From Candidatus Electronema sp. (GTDB taxonomy: Bacteria; Desulfobacterota; Desulfobulbia; Desulfobulbales; Desulfobulbaceae): 64,000 bases of DNA. The stretch spans positions 1-64,000 of the forward strand of contig JAPEVH010000006.1 in assembly GCA_026645415.1 (NCBI GenBank), given 5' to 3'. The position numbers were made by a program, and so were the translations under genes. The notes below the pieces were generated by a model. It was not told the origin of the DNA and searched no databases. It was given only the letters and a program-made list of their open reading frames with translations. This document shows, piece by piece, positions 1-8,549 of this stretch (position 1 is its first letter; each line of letters opens with the position of its first letter).

Positions 1-3000
1 TTCCGGTGTAGCCAGTATTCGGTGTGTAGATACACTGACCTGAAGTATTACAGGTTACGTTACCATTAGTCGCCTGAGTAGTCACGCTCACTGAACTGTT
101 ATCTATCGTACCGCCGACATTTGTGTCGTTCGTGGTTACCGATGTCGTTACAGCCGTGTTCGGCGCAGTTGTAGTAGAGTCGTCTGCGGCAGTGATGCTA
201 ACTTTATTGACAGTCACACTGTCTATATTGGAATTAACACCACCAACCGTAGCTGTTGCTGTGTTAGTGACAGAACCAGCCGTCACATCTCCTGATAGCA
301 CCGTATAGGTTGCGGTGCAAGTGAGACTTTCATTCCCCTCCAGCCAATTATCCAAATCTCCTACAGTATTCACTGCCGGACAGGTGACGGTTGTTTTATC
401 ATCGGTAACAGTTATAGGGCCAAGCAGCGGCGCATAGCCGCTGTTGGTGACAACATAGCTATAAGAAAGCGTATCACCTGCAGCGGTGAAGGAAGACTGA
501 GCCGAAGTTTTTGCTATCGTCAGAGCTGTTGTGGCATAGTTTGCCGTGGAGTCATCTGTGACAGTTGTTCCGTTATACGTTCCGCTGGCTGTCGCTGTAT
601 TGGGGACTTCTCCTGTCTGCGCTGGCACAGGCCCGACAATACAAGTGGCAATATGATCGTCGTTACCGAATGTGGCCACAGGCAATGAGGTAGGCCATGT
701 GCAGCCAGACAAACTGATAACAGGATCTGTAACCATCACTGGACTTAATGGAACTTCACCTGTGTTTTCGATCTTAATCAGATAATAAACATCTGTTCCA
801 TTCGCCACTGGCAGATACGATAACCAATCCCCGTTTGGGTCATTAGTCAAGCCAGCTTTTTTCTCAACTTTAATGCTGGGAATGGGATTATCCACCAACA
901 GAGTGGCGGATGCTGTATTGCCTGTATATGTTGTTCCATTAAATACATGACTGACCGTACTGGTCACATTCGGAAACTGCACAGGGCCGCTGGATACATC
1001 GACACTGGTCACCGTCACTGGGATTGTGACCGTGCAAACAGTAGCAGCCGGTATTTCGCCATTGTTGAAGGACAGGGTGTTGGTGCCGTCCCAAGTCAGG
1101 CTGGGTGACGCACCGCAATTGCTATAAGTAGGATTAAGGGGTGAAACCGGCTCCATCTGCACCCCGCCGACAAGGGGAAGTTGATCGGTGAATGCCACTG
1201 AAGAAATAGGCAGTGTCGGATCGTTATTGGTGATCTTAAACGTGAGCGTGGTTGAAGCTGTCGGATCAAGCAGCGGATTTGGGCTGAATAATTTGGCAAT
1301 CGAGGGTGTTTCCGGCGGCGGCTGAACGGTGAGCGTTGCTTCAGCACTGTTGCCGGGCAAAGTCTCGGTTGCGTCAATTGGATCAGTGAGATTTAGGTTG
1401 TCGCCAATGCTGGTGGCGATCACGTTGACCGTAATGGTGCAGTTTCCGCTGCCGCCCAAAGTGCCACCAGTGAAACTTAGCACTGTGTCTCCGGCAGCAG
1501 GATTCCATGTGCCGGTGCACGTACCACCCGGAGCAGGCGAACCGGCAACCTGCATACCGTCAGGTAGCTCATCGCGGAAGGTGACACCTGTCAGCTGATT
1601 ACTTGTATTAGGATTGTTGAGAGTGAACGTTAAAGTTGACACTTCCCCAACACGAACTGGGTTGGGCGAAAAAATCTTGGCAAGGCTTGGCGGATTGGGC
1701 TCGCTGCCATCAGGGATGGCGGTACAGACAGTGCCCTCGCCTTGAATTTCTACATCAAGAAGACTGACAGGCTGGTTGACATTACTGGAGTCGTAAGCAT
1801 AAATCCTGAATACTGTGTAACCAGAAGTGTTTAAGTTGGCCAGTCCTGCTGCTGAGAAATTCTGGGCACCTGGACGGTTATTTTGTGTCGGCAGCGGCGA
1901 AAGCGTTGTTGTTTGCGTTAACGTTCCGCCTTCTGGTCCGTAGTCCAATGTGATCATACCGGGTGCGCCATTGTTTCGGCGAAATGCCTCGAGGGCAAAG
2001 TTGACTGAGGTGATACCAGTCGTATCTACCCGAAACTCATAGTAGCGACTATTATCGCGGGCGTTTTGCAAGGTTTGACTGCTTACTGGTGATGTAGATC
2101 TCCATTCAACCGAGTCATTGCTCACACTGAAATTCAAGCCGCTGCCTCCTTGGGCAGTCGCGGTTACACCTGCATACGTAATCGTTGGCGTTGGATTTGA
2201 TGCGTTATCAAACGTCGCCCACGCTGCCAAGGTTGTTCCAGCGGCTACCGGTGCGCAGGTCATCGGCGGAGGAGGCACATTCGTCACTGTAAGTGTTGCT
2301 ATGGCCTGCTTGCCAGTATCCGTGGTGCCAATGAAAAGATTGTCAGACTGGTTATCCAACGTAAGCGGATAGGTGGCACTTGCATTCGCTGGAACGGTCA
2401 CATCCACCCGAATGGTGCAGCTGCCGTTGGGGCCAATCTCACCATCTGCAAAACTTACTGTCCCTGATCCAGCAGCAGCAGTCACTGTCCCGCCGCAGGT
2501 GCTGCTGGCATTAGGGGAAGCAGCCACCACCATGCCGTTAGGCAGAGTGTCTGAAAAGTTATAACCGGAAACCGTCACCGGATAGATATTAGTGATGTTG
2601 AAGCGCAGAGCAACGGTGCCGTCTTTATATGTCTCCGAGGGAATGAAACGCTTGGAAAAATTTGCATCGACAGGCTCGAACACATTAATTTCGCCCGGCG
2701 ATTGGCTGTAATCGGTGTTGTAATGAAAGCTGCCGCCAGAACGGTCATAGATGAGGGCTTCAAGCCCGACAGTATCGCCACCACCTGCAATGATGGAAAT
2801 TTCATACAGCGTCGTCACAACACCTCCTGCCTTGCCGGTGTCGAGACAGGAGTGGTAATTTGGACTGTCAGGGTCGCTGTCCCACAGACAGCCGTCTGCC
2901 CAGAGCTGCGGGTTTGGATTTGGAACGCGGCTTATCGGCGCAGTCTGCTGGTCATAGGTGGTGGAGACAGACAAAACTTGGAATATGGTGTTGGACAACG

Positions 3001-3691
3001 TCAAAAACGATTGAACCTCTTCATAAGAGGTTGATGTTTCTGTCTCAAGCTCAATAAAATATTTTCCGCCTACGGACAGATTAATGCTGCCGCCGCCGCC
3101 CAGAATCACCCAGCCGGTTCCGCCACTTTGCGCACAGTTGTTCCCGGCAACACTTGGATCGCAGTAGCGAATTTGACGTGTGGTATTGCGGTTTTGAGAA
3201 ACAAGCTGCTCAACGACGATCTGTCGTCCTACGGGTGTTGATGCCGAAACTGCGCCGCTATCATAAGAGGCAGTGATTGAATATTCGCGGGTTTTTCCAA
3301 ATGAATTAGGAGCGCGGGTCAGCTCAATTTCGTAATAAGCGTCAACGCATTCGCCATCTGCGACATTAGAAAAAGTAAGTGTAGTCAAAGAACCTGCACG
3401 TTCCTTGATATAAGTGGCATCAGCATCACCCCATGCAAACTTTGCTTCTATGTCTTTAGTAGAACCAGAGTTGTTGCAAACCTCGGCACCCACAGGGAAA
3501 TACTGCGGCCCTTCGGTGGTAGGGCGGTTGCTATCCAACCCAACCACATCCCAACTGATTGGAGTGACGGTTAAGTTTGCCTGAGCAAACGCTGTCTCCA
3601 CTTGCACAAGAATAATAAACAGAAAACATAAGACTCCTGTTCCATAAAAAGCCGCAAGCTTTCTGCTTGTCGAATTCATGTTCTTCATCAT
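1..3691 (-). CDS. Large secreted surface protein with DUF11-like repeat modules (partial, C-terminus beyond the left edge)
   Basis: The frame is open from an ATG at 3691 to the window edge, so 1230 codons are visible. GAGGGTGGG lies just before the ATG ATG pair. The N-terminus is a signal peptide: basic MMKNMNSTSRK, a hydrophobic core, then ETAFA cleavage. After about 350 residues of unrecognised secreted sequence come at least three related beta-sandwich modules that open with F-S-P-N-P or F-I-P-S-E and contain a D-x-L-P-[DN]-G-M motif and paired cysteines. These fit the DUF7933/DUF11 families. They are followed by two DUF11-type modules (LTIAKTSAQ, KVEKKAGL) and the start of a cadherin-like VTCNTSGQCIYTPNTGYTG module. 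Inference: an extracellular, disulfide-stabilised adhesin or sheath protein. A C-terminal anchor or sorting signal cannot be seen. Short plus-strand frames over this gene are shadows. Confidence 0.85.
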   Translation of the reverse strand, partial: MMKNMNSTSRKLAAFYGTGVLCFLFIILVQVETAFAQANLTVTPISWDVVGLDSNRPTTEGPQYFPVGAEVCNNSGSTKDIEAKFAWGDADATYIKERAGSLTTLTFSNVADGECVDAYYEIELTRAPNSFGKTREYSITASYDSGAVSASTPVGRQIVVEQLVSQNRNTTRQIRYCDPSVAGNNCAQSGGTGWVILGGGGSINLSVGGKYFIELETETSTSYEEVQSFLTLSNTIFQVLSVSTTYDQQTAPISRVPNPNPQLWADGCLWDSDPDSPNYHSCLDTGKAGGVVTTLYEISIIAGGGDTVGLEALIYDRSGGSFHYNTDYSQSPGEINVFEPVDANFSKRFIPSETYKDGTVALRFNITNIYPVTVSGYNFSDTLPNGMVVAASPNASSTCGGTVTAAAGSGTVSFADGEIGPNGSCTIRVDVTVPANASATYPLTLDNQSDNLFIGTTDTGKQAIATLTVTNVPPPPMTCAPVAAGTTLAAWATFDNASNPTPTITYAGVTATAQGGSGLNFSVSNDSVEWRSTSPVSSQTLQNARDNSRYYEFRVDTTGITSVNFALEAFRRNNGAPGMITLDYGPEGGTLTQTTTLSPLPTQNNRPGAQNFSAAGLANLNTSGYTVFRIYAYDSSNVNQPVSLLDVEIQGEGTVCTAIPDGSEPNPPSLAKIFSPNPVRVGEVSTLTFTLNNPNTSNQLTGVTFRDELPDGMQVAGSPAPGGTCTGTWNPAAGDTVLSFTGGTLGGSGNCTITVNVIATSIGDNLNLTDPIDATETLPGNSAEATLTVQPPPETPSIAKLFSPNPLLDPTASTTLTFKITNNDPTLPISSVAFTDQLPLVGGVQMEPVSPLNPTYSNCGASPSLTWDGTNTLSFNNGEIPAATVCTVTIPVTVTSVDVSSGPVQFPNVTSTVSHVFNGTTYTGNTASATLLVDNPIPSIKVEKKAGLTNDPNGDWLSYLPVANGTDVYYLIKIENTGEVPLSPVMVTDPVISLSGCTWPTSLPVATFGNDDHIATCIVGPVPAQTGEVPNTATASGTYNGTTVTDDSTANYATTALTIAKTSAQSSFTAAGDTLSYSYVVTNSGYAPLLGPITVTDDKTTVTCPAVNTVGDLDNWLEGNESLTCTATYTVLSGDVTAGSVTNTATATVGGVNSNIDSVTVNKVSITAADDSTTTAPNTAVTTSVTTNDTNVGGTIDNSSVSVTTQATNGNVTCNTSGQCIYTPNTGYTG

Positions 3692-3881
3692 TAGCCCACC
3701 CTCATATTGTCAAAAATCCAATGGATTTCTCTGGTATTGCCCTTTCTTGAAAAGCAATAAGACAAATACAGTTTACTGTTTTAATGTTAGAATAAGATGA
3801 GATTCTTTTTATATAGACCGCTCCTCTCTTTTTCATTATACACAAAAAGACTCATTCCCAATAAAGAAAAAATAATTAAAT

Positions 3882-5096
3882 ATGATTAAGCTCCCGCAAG
3901 ATAACTCCGAAATAAATTGTGCCAAATGTGGGGCCTGCGCCCCAGTTTGTCCCGTTTTTGAAGCCGAGGGCCGCGATTCGCTGACCGCTAGAGGGCGAAT
4001 GCACCTACTAAGTGCCTCCTCTAATCGGCCATCGGCTCTGTTAGCAGATATGTTCTCTCGTTGCCTGCTCTGCGGTGCCTGTGAACAGGTCTGCTCCCGC
4101 CAGCTTCCGATCACACAAATTATTGCGCACGTGCGCAGCCGTTTACCTCAGCCACTTAATCTGAGTAAATTACAGCAAACTACTGCCTGTATTGTTCTTG
4201 GTATGCCTGCTTTAGTGGAAGTACTTGTTAAAGCAGGTATCGGTTTACGGCGAATCTACAGTTTGCCTCAAGATTCTGGCCTACGCCTCAAATTGGCTTT
4301 GCTTGAGGAGCGAACTCCTGCTGCTCCATTACCACTTGAATTTAGTCATCCGCAAACTGATTGCAGCTATTTCACCGGCTGCTTTGCTCGCCATCTTCAG
4401 CCCTCCATCGTAACAGCGACAACAAACCTGCTAAAGGAATGTAAGCTAACACCGTATATATCTGCGGATCAATGCTGTTGCGGTTTGGCGGCTTGGAGTT
4501 CTGGTAGGTTAGAACAAGCCCGTGAATTGGCCAAACGGAACATAGAGGCTTTTAGGGAAACAAAAGGGCCTATTCTCACATCTTGCGCTTCTTGCTCTGC
4601 GCATCTGCTCGCCTATCCAGACTTGTTTGCAGAGAGTGACCCTTGGTGGGCACGGGCAAAAGCATTTGCTGCCCGTGTTCGTGAATTCACCGAGTTTTTC
4701 AATGAGCATCTGCCAAATTTTACTCGTTCTTGCAGACTACAGATTTTTTATCATGACCCTTGCCATCTTCGTTTCCGTAAAAACGGAATGACAACGCCAC
4801 GTCAGCTACTCAAAAAAACAGGGTATTCTATATTGGAACCAAAAGATGGCCCGCATTGCTGTGGTCAAGGTGGTCTATTTCACCTTACTTGTCCTGACAC
4901 CTCAGCTAAAATATTTGCAAAAAGCAGTTTGCAAGCCTTAGCTGCTAATCCTGACTATATTACATCAACCTGCTCTGGCTGTTTAATCCAATATCAACAA
5001 GGATTAGTCGCTCAGAATAAAAAAATACAGGTTGTACACTTGGCGATACTGTTAAACTTTAGCAATCCTTGTACCACAAATCATGTTTTATACTAA
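3882..5096 (+). CDS. GlcF-like (Fe-S)-binding oxidoreductase subunit
   Basis: 404 aa. Two ferredoxin-type [4Fe-4S] motifs are visible: C13-x2-C16-x2-C19-x3-C23 and C61-x2-C64-x2-C67-x3-C71. Two CCG domains follow (GCFARHL...CCCGLAAW and HDPCHLRF...HCCGQGGLF). This order matches the iron-sulfur subunit of glycolate oxidase (GlcF) and related lactate oxidases (LutA/LldE), which pass electrons from an FAD-linked dehydrogenase to the quinone pool. No FAD subunit (GlcD-like) is adjacent, so the substrate is unknown. The 190 bp upstream, between this gene and the divergent surface-protein gene, is AT-rich and should hold both promoters, though I could not pick one confidently. Confidence 0.8.
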   Translation: MIKLPQDNSEINCAKCGACAPVCPVFEAEGRDSLTARGRMHLLSASSNRPSALLADMFSRCLLCGACEQVCSRQLPITQIIAHVRSRLPQPLNLSKLQQTTACIVLGMPALVEVLVKAGIGLRRIYSLPQDSGLRLKLALLEERTPAAPLPLEFSHPQTDCSYFTGCFARHLQPSIVTATTNLLKECKLTPYISADQCCCGLAAWSSGRLEQARELAKRNIEAFRETKGPILTSCASCSAHLLAYPDLFAESDPWWARAKAFAARVREFTEFFNEHLPNFTRSCRLQIFYHDPCHLRFRKNGMTTPRQLLKKTGYSILEPKDGPHCCGQGGLFHLTCPDTSAKIFAKSSLQALAANPDYITSTCSGCLIQYQQGLVAQNKKIQVVHLAILLNFSNPCTTNHVLY

Positions 5097-5174
5097 AATA
5101 GTAATTTTCCCTTTTAAAAACAAGATAACGCAGGTCTTCTCTGTAGAAGTTAACAATAATTACCATTAACTTTT

Positions 5175-5222
5175 CTTGGATACTTTTCATCCACTACGAT
5201 ATTTCTCGGATACTTTTTACCC
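5175..5222. repeat. Two imperfect 18-bp direct repeats, possible old transposon end
   Basis: CTTGGATACTTTTCATCC (5175-5192) and CTCGGATACTTTTTACCC (5205-5222) are spaced 30 bp apart and differ at three positions. The second copy abuts the left end of the MITE-like element. Repeated short subterminal motifs are typical of IS21-like element ends, but no transposase is left here, so that origin is a guess. Confidence 0.4.
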
Positions 5223-5385
5223 GGTTAGTTTTTTGCATACGATTTTACGGCGGATGTCGCACTGGACCAAGTTCCGCCAGTATTTCGTCCCGCCGTCATT
5301 ACAGGAAAACACATGAAGCCTTACGAGAGGTCTGGCAAGCGGACAAGCTGTTTTTCGGTAGATTCACATGCAAAAAACTAACCGG
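5221..5385. mobile_element. 165-bp MITE-like element with perfect 18-bp terminal inverted repeats
   Basis: The left end CCGGTTAGTTTTTTGCAT (5221-5238) is the exact reverse complement of the right end (5368-5385). There is no coding capacity. The left ~80 bp (5221-5300) recurs, with a few substitutions, at 16772-16850, immediately downstream of an IS4-family transposase remnant. The element is therefore best read as an internally deleted, non-autonomous derivative of that IS. No convincing target-site duplication was found; only AC flanks both sides. Confidence 0.75.
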
Positions 5386-5579
5386 ACGCTACTGAGTATG
5401 ATAGCTCAATTTAATCCGGATCTATTTAAAAAATATACGGGACCAACACTTAGCCAATTCTTTATGTGCCATGATTGTAGCTGAATGCAGTGCAAAAGAG
5501 AAGCGTATTAGGTATGATGTAGCTCTTTCATAAAAGCGCAGCCTGCGCTCTCTTTTAACAGCAAGAGGACAAAAGAATC

Positions 5580-6263
5580 ATGAGAACTATTATTGTACTT
5601 GCTACGAGCAATCAGAATAAGGTAAAGGAGCTACGCGAGATGATCAAAGATGCTCCAGTGGAGATTCGCTGCCTCAAGGATTTTGGCCCACTGCCAGAGG
5701 CGATTGAGGATGGCACGACCTTTGATGAGAATGCCTATAAAAAGGCTCTGCATTATGCCAAAATACTTGGTTTGCCAGCTTTGGCCGATGACTCTGGCCT
5801 GTCGGTAGATATCCTTAATGGTGCGCCCGGAGTTTATTCAGCCCGCTATAGCGGCGAGAAAGCCACAGATTGGGATAATTGCGAGAAACTACTGCGCGAG
5901 ATGGAGGGCAAAACTAACCGTACTGCCCGCTTTGAATGCGTTCTCTCCTTGGCTGTACCGCATGGCCCAGCCTTGACTTGGGAAGGTCGCTGCGAGGGAC
6001 AGATCACTGAAGAACGACGCGGCAGCTCTGGCTTTGGCTATGATCCAGTGTTCTATTATGAGGACTTTGGCAAAACTTTTGCTGAAGTCAGCATGGAAGA
6101 GAAGAGCAAGGTCAGCCATCGGGGCAAGGCTATGCAAGACTTTGCTGCTGAACTAGACAAGGTGCTGCGTTGGGTTCAGCTTCGCATGAGTGAAGTTAAG
6201 CCGCCTAAGCCTGATCACGCTGAATTTGAGCACAACGACTGGTCAGAAGAACGAATAGCTTAA
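5580..6263 (+). CDS. rdgB: XTP/dITP diphosphatase (RdgB/HAM1 family)
   Basis: 227 aa. It hydrolyses non-canonical purine nucleotides (ITP, XTP, dITP) to monophosphate and pyrophosphate, keeping them out of DNA and RNA. Family signatures are all present: ATSNQNKVKEL at the N-terminus (nucleotide binding), DDSGLSVDILNGAPGVYSAR (catalytic Asp pair), GSSGFGYDPVF and SHRGKAM. The ATG is preceded by AGCAAGAGGAC. About 25 residues after the usual end (SEVKPPKPDHAEFEHNDW) are an acidic extension of unknown role. It stands alone, 194 bp downstream of the MITE-like element. Confidence 0.93.
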   Translation: MRTIIVLATSNQNKVKELREMIKDAPVEIRCLKDFGPLPEAIEDGTTFDENAYKKALHYAKILGLPALADDSGLSVDILNGAPGVYSARYSGEKATDWDNCEKLLREMEGKTNRTARFECVLSLAVPHGPALTWEGRCEGQITEERRGSSGFGYDPVFYYEDFGKTFAEVSMEEKSKVSHRGKAMQDFAAELDKVLRWVQLRMSEVKPPKPDHAEFEHNDWSEERIA

Positions 6264-6273
6264 TTATACTTGC

Positions 6274-6647
6274 TTTCAACTGGAAGCCAGTATCTATGGT
6301 AACTACGGCGACTATGCGGTTGAAATATCTTCACCGGGCCGTTCTGCTTTAACCGCCTACTGCGACTGTCCCTGCAAATAAAATATATTATTGCAGTGCT
6401 TTTCTTTTTCATCAACAAGCGGAAAGAGCTGCTTGCCAGCAGTAACATGGCAAAATGGTTCTGCTGCTTCGTTTCTTCCCTGATACGGAGCAGACCGTTT
6501 TTTATTGAGCTGCACCGGCAGGATGCTGATTTGGCTGGAATGAAGGCGGAGATTGAGAAGAAGCTGCGGGTTTATTACGATGAGGACGGCAGATGGTTGG
6601 ATAATCTGCTGGCCGAGATGCTGGGGGAGATGGCGGCAAAATACTGA
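6274..6647 (+). pseudogene. SWIM-type zinc finger gene remnant (frameshifted, 5' truncated)
   Basis: Frame 1 from 6274 reads FQLEASIYGNYGDYAVEI...AYCDCPCK and stops at 6381. A +/-1 shift near 6378-6384 continues it as KYIIAVLFFFINKRKELLASS and then 6396-6647. Together these give the SWIM pattern C-x-C-x(n)-C-[HY]-I-x-A-[VL]-L, with the usual His replaced by Tyr. The N-terminal part of the gene is missing. SWIM domains bind zinc and often mediate DNA or protein contacts. The 83-codon frame 6396-6647 could still be translated on its own from a GTG, but nothing supports that. Confidence 0.55.
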
Positions 6648-6698
6648 GCCGCGTTATAGAGTTTGGAGTTAAGCAACCACTTGAATATATAAGTCATC

Positions 6699-7940
6699 AT
6701 GAAATCTCAAACAACAGATGAAACTGAACAGTGCGGAATAGGCATTGCCATAGAAACCTTTTGTAGATTAGGATTTGCTTTTAGAGAACAACCTGTAAGG
6801 GACTATGGCATAGATGCTCACGCTGAGTTGATTAAATCTGAACAGGCAACTGGTCAAATTTTAGGTATCCAGCTTAAATCAGGCGCAAGCTATTTTTCAG
6901 AGCGAAATGAAACAGGCTTTATATTTCGTACTGATGAAAAACATATAAACTATTGGTGCAACCACGCATTGCCAGTACTGATTTGCCTTTGTGATGTGGA
7001 TACGAGAAATATTTATTGGCAAGTTGTAAACCGAGAAACAGCTATTTCTACTGGTAAAGGATACAAAATTATCGTACCAGTAACGCAAATAATTAACTCA
7101 TCATCTGTCGAGACGTTGCAAAAAATGCTGACTCCTATTGTGCCAGCAACTCGTTATACTATTTTTAAAACAAATGATTCGAGTCATGGTACAGCAAAAC
7201 GATATTCTTTTGCTGTGGTCATCAATGGTACTGCTACAAAGTCAGAAATTGCGTCTATTGTTCGTCAGGTTACGAAAAATGGCATAAAAAGTAGATACTA
7301 CAGAGATCATATAACTGAAAACAAGTATGCTGATTCTGATGCCCAAGTGGTCTGGACATTTATCTATCCAACACCAGAAGATTATCAGCGGGGTGCTTTA
7401 TGGATATGCCGAACCATTTGGATTGACAACAACTTAGATGAACAATTCAGACCAAGCAGCTTTGAAGGTGAGAATATAGGCGATGATATCATCGTAGATT
7501 GGAATACTAATTATCATGAATGGTCAAATTTTTACTCAGAAGGTACTGCGTCAAAAGAGAAGTATTTATCTATAACACTCCCTATTTTTGAAAGCCTAGT
7601 AATTATTTTCGGAAAAATAGTAGAGTTGTTAACGAAATACAAGGCTAACGAAATTGATGAGGAAAAATTTATTCTTTTGACCAAAGAAGACCTAAAACAA
7701 ATTTATGCATTCTATCGAGAAAGTATAGATCTTCCATTCTCAGCCCCGTTTGAATGTCGTGAGGTCGAAGATAACTTTCAGGCTTTTGTCGCTCTTCTTG
7801 ACGATATACGATTATTTTATGATGAAAGCTCCCGTAATAACCGGAGCAAAGAAGATAAACTCTATTTGTCTATTGAACGGTGTCAAGATGCACTAGAAAA
7901 AATGAACAATTTTAAGTATGAATTATCGAAAATAAAATAA
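6699..7940 (+). CDS. DUF4365 domain protein, predicted nuclease-like fold
   Basis: 413 aa. Residues ~10-150 match DUF4365: an acidic-Gly start (ETEQCGIGIAIE), RDYGID ending at D39, then GQILGIQLKSG with Q58-x-K60. The D...QxK arrangement resembles the PD-(D/E)xK restriction-endonuclease core, so nucleic-acid cleavage is plausible but unproven. The C-terminal ~250 residues are mainly helical, without a motif I recognise. It sits alone between a pseudogene and a LytM gene, and its codons are more AT-rich than those of rdgB. DUF4365 proteins occur both as solo genes and in defence loci; no partner is visible here. Confidence 0.65.
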   Translation: MKSQTTDETEQCGIGIAIETFCRLGFAFREQPVRDYGIDAHAELIKSEQATGQILGIQLKSGASYFSERNETGFIFRTDEKHINYWCNHALPVLICLCDVDTRNIYWQVVNRETAISTGKGYKIIVPVTQIINSSSVETLQKMLTPIVPATRYTIFKTNDSSHGTAKRYSFAVVINGTATKSEIASIVRQVTKNGIKSRYYRDHITENKYADSDAQVVWTFIYPTPEDYQRGALWICRTIWIDNNLDEQFRPSSFEGENIGDDIIVDWNTNYHEWSNFYSEGTASKEKYLSITLPIFESLVIIFGKIVELLTKYKANEIDEEKFILLTKEDLKQIYAFYRESIDLPFSAPFECREVEDNFQAFVALLDDIRLFYDESSRNNRSKEDKLYLSIERCQDALEKMNNFKYELSKIK

Positions 7941-7946
7941 CTTAAC

Positions 7947-8549
7947 GTGCATTTTTCAAAAGAGCTTACATACAAATACATACCGGCTGTTATTTTATTT
8001 TGTCTCCTCCTGCTGGCTGCCCCTTCAGCGCAAGCAAGCCAAGGCGACGTGCTAGCCAAAGGAACTGTCTATCAAGCGGCCACCTATATCAATCACCCCA
8101 AATACGGCACCCATCCCAGCTACTACGGCAACCCACCCGGCCAAGTTGTTGACATCAACATTGGCCAGAATAGCTTTGATGATTACGGAGTACCGATCTT
8201 TGCCCCAGAAGATGGCTCTGTGCGGGTTGTTTACGCCAACAGTAATGCGTGGGGCTATGCCATTGAATGGCAGAACATGACAGGCACTGAGCGGCTCTTC
8301 ATGGCGCACTTGAAGAGCATCTCAGTGAGTGGGGCAGTGCTGGCAGGCGAACAGATCGGCGAAATTGGTGGAACTGGTGGCTGGAAACCGCATCTGCATA
8401 TTGAGAGTTCACAGGGCTGGGTGGAACTATCAGGGCATAAAATAGTGCCGCCAATTAATCCGCAAAGGCATGGAGCGTTTTATCTGTCTAATGGCCCGCT
8501 AACGCAGAAGAACCGCTCTACTTTTCCCTTGTTTCAGAGCACTTGGTAA
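7947..8549 (+). CDS. Secreted LytM/M23-domain protein, probably degenerate
   Basis: 200 aa from a GTG start, 6 bp after the DUF4365 gene. A signal peptide is clear (residues 1-30, cleavage after AQA). The M23 fold is recognisable from GVPIFAPEDGSV, MAHLKSI (H121) and PHLHIES (H149, H151). In the first zinc-ligand motif H-x3-D, the Asp is present (D69) but the His position is Gly, so catalytic zinc binding may be lost, as in EnvC/NlpD-like activators. Likely periplasmic. The 3' end overlaps the convergent FmdE gene by 16 bp. Confidence 0.7.
   Translation: MHFSKELTYKYIPAVILFCLLLLAAPSAQASQGDVLAKGTVYQAATYINHPKYGTHPSYYGNPPGQVVDINIGQNSFDDYGVPIFAPEDGSVRVVYANSNAWGYAIEWQNMTGTERLFMAHLKSISVSGAVLAGEQIGEIGGTGGWKPHLHIESSQGWVELSGHKIVPPINPQRHGAFYLSNGPLTQKNRSTFPLFQSTW

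Noticed and set aside
123-3057. Several plus-strand frames of 60-110 codons
   Set aside because: They lie opposite the long surface-protein gene, which has a signal peptide and clear modules in its own frame. They are antisense shadows.
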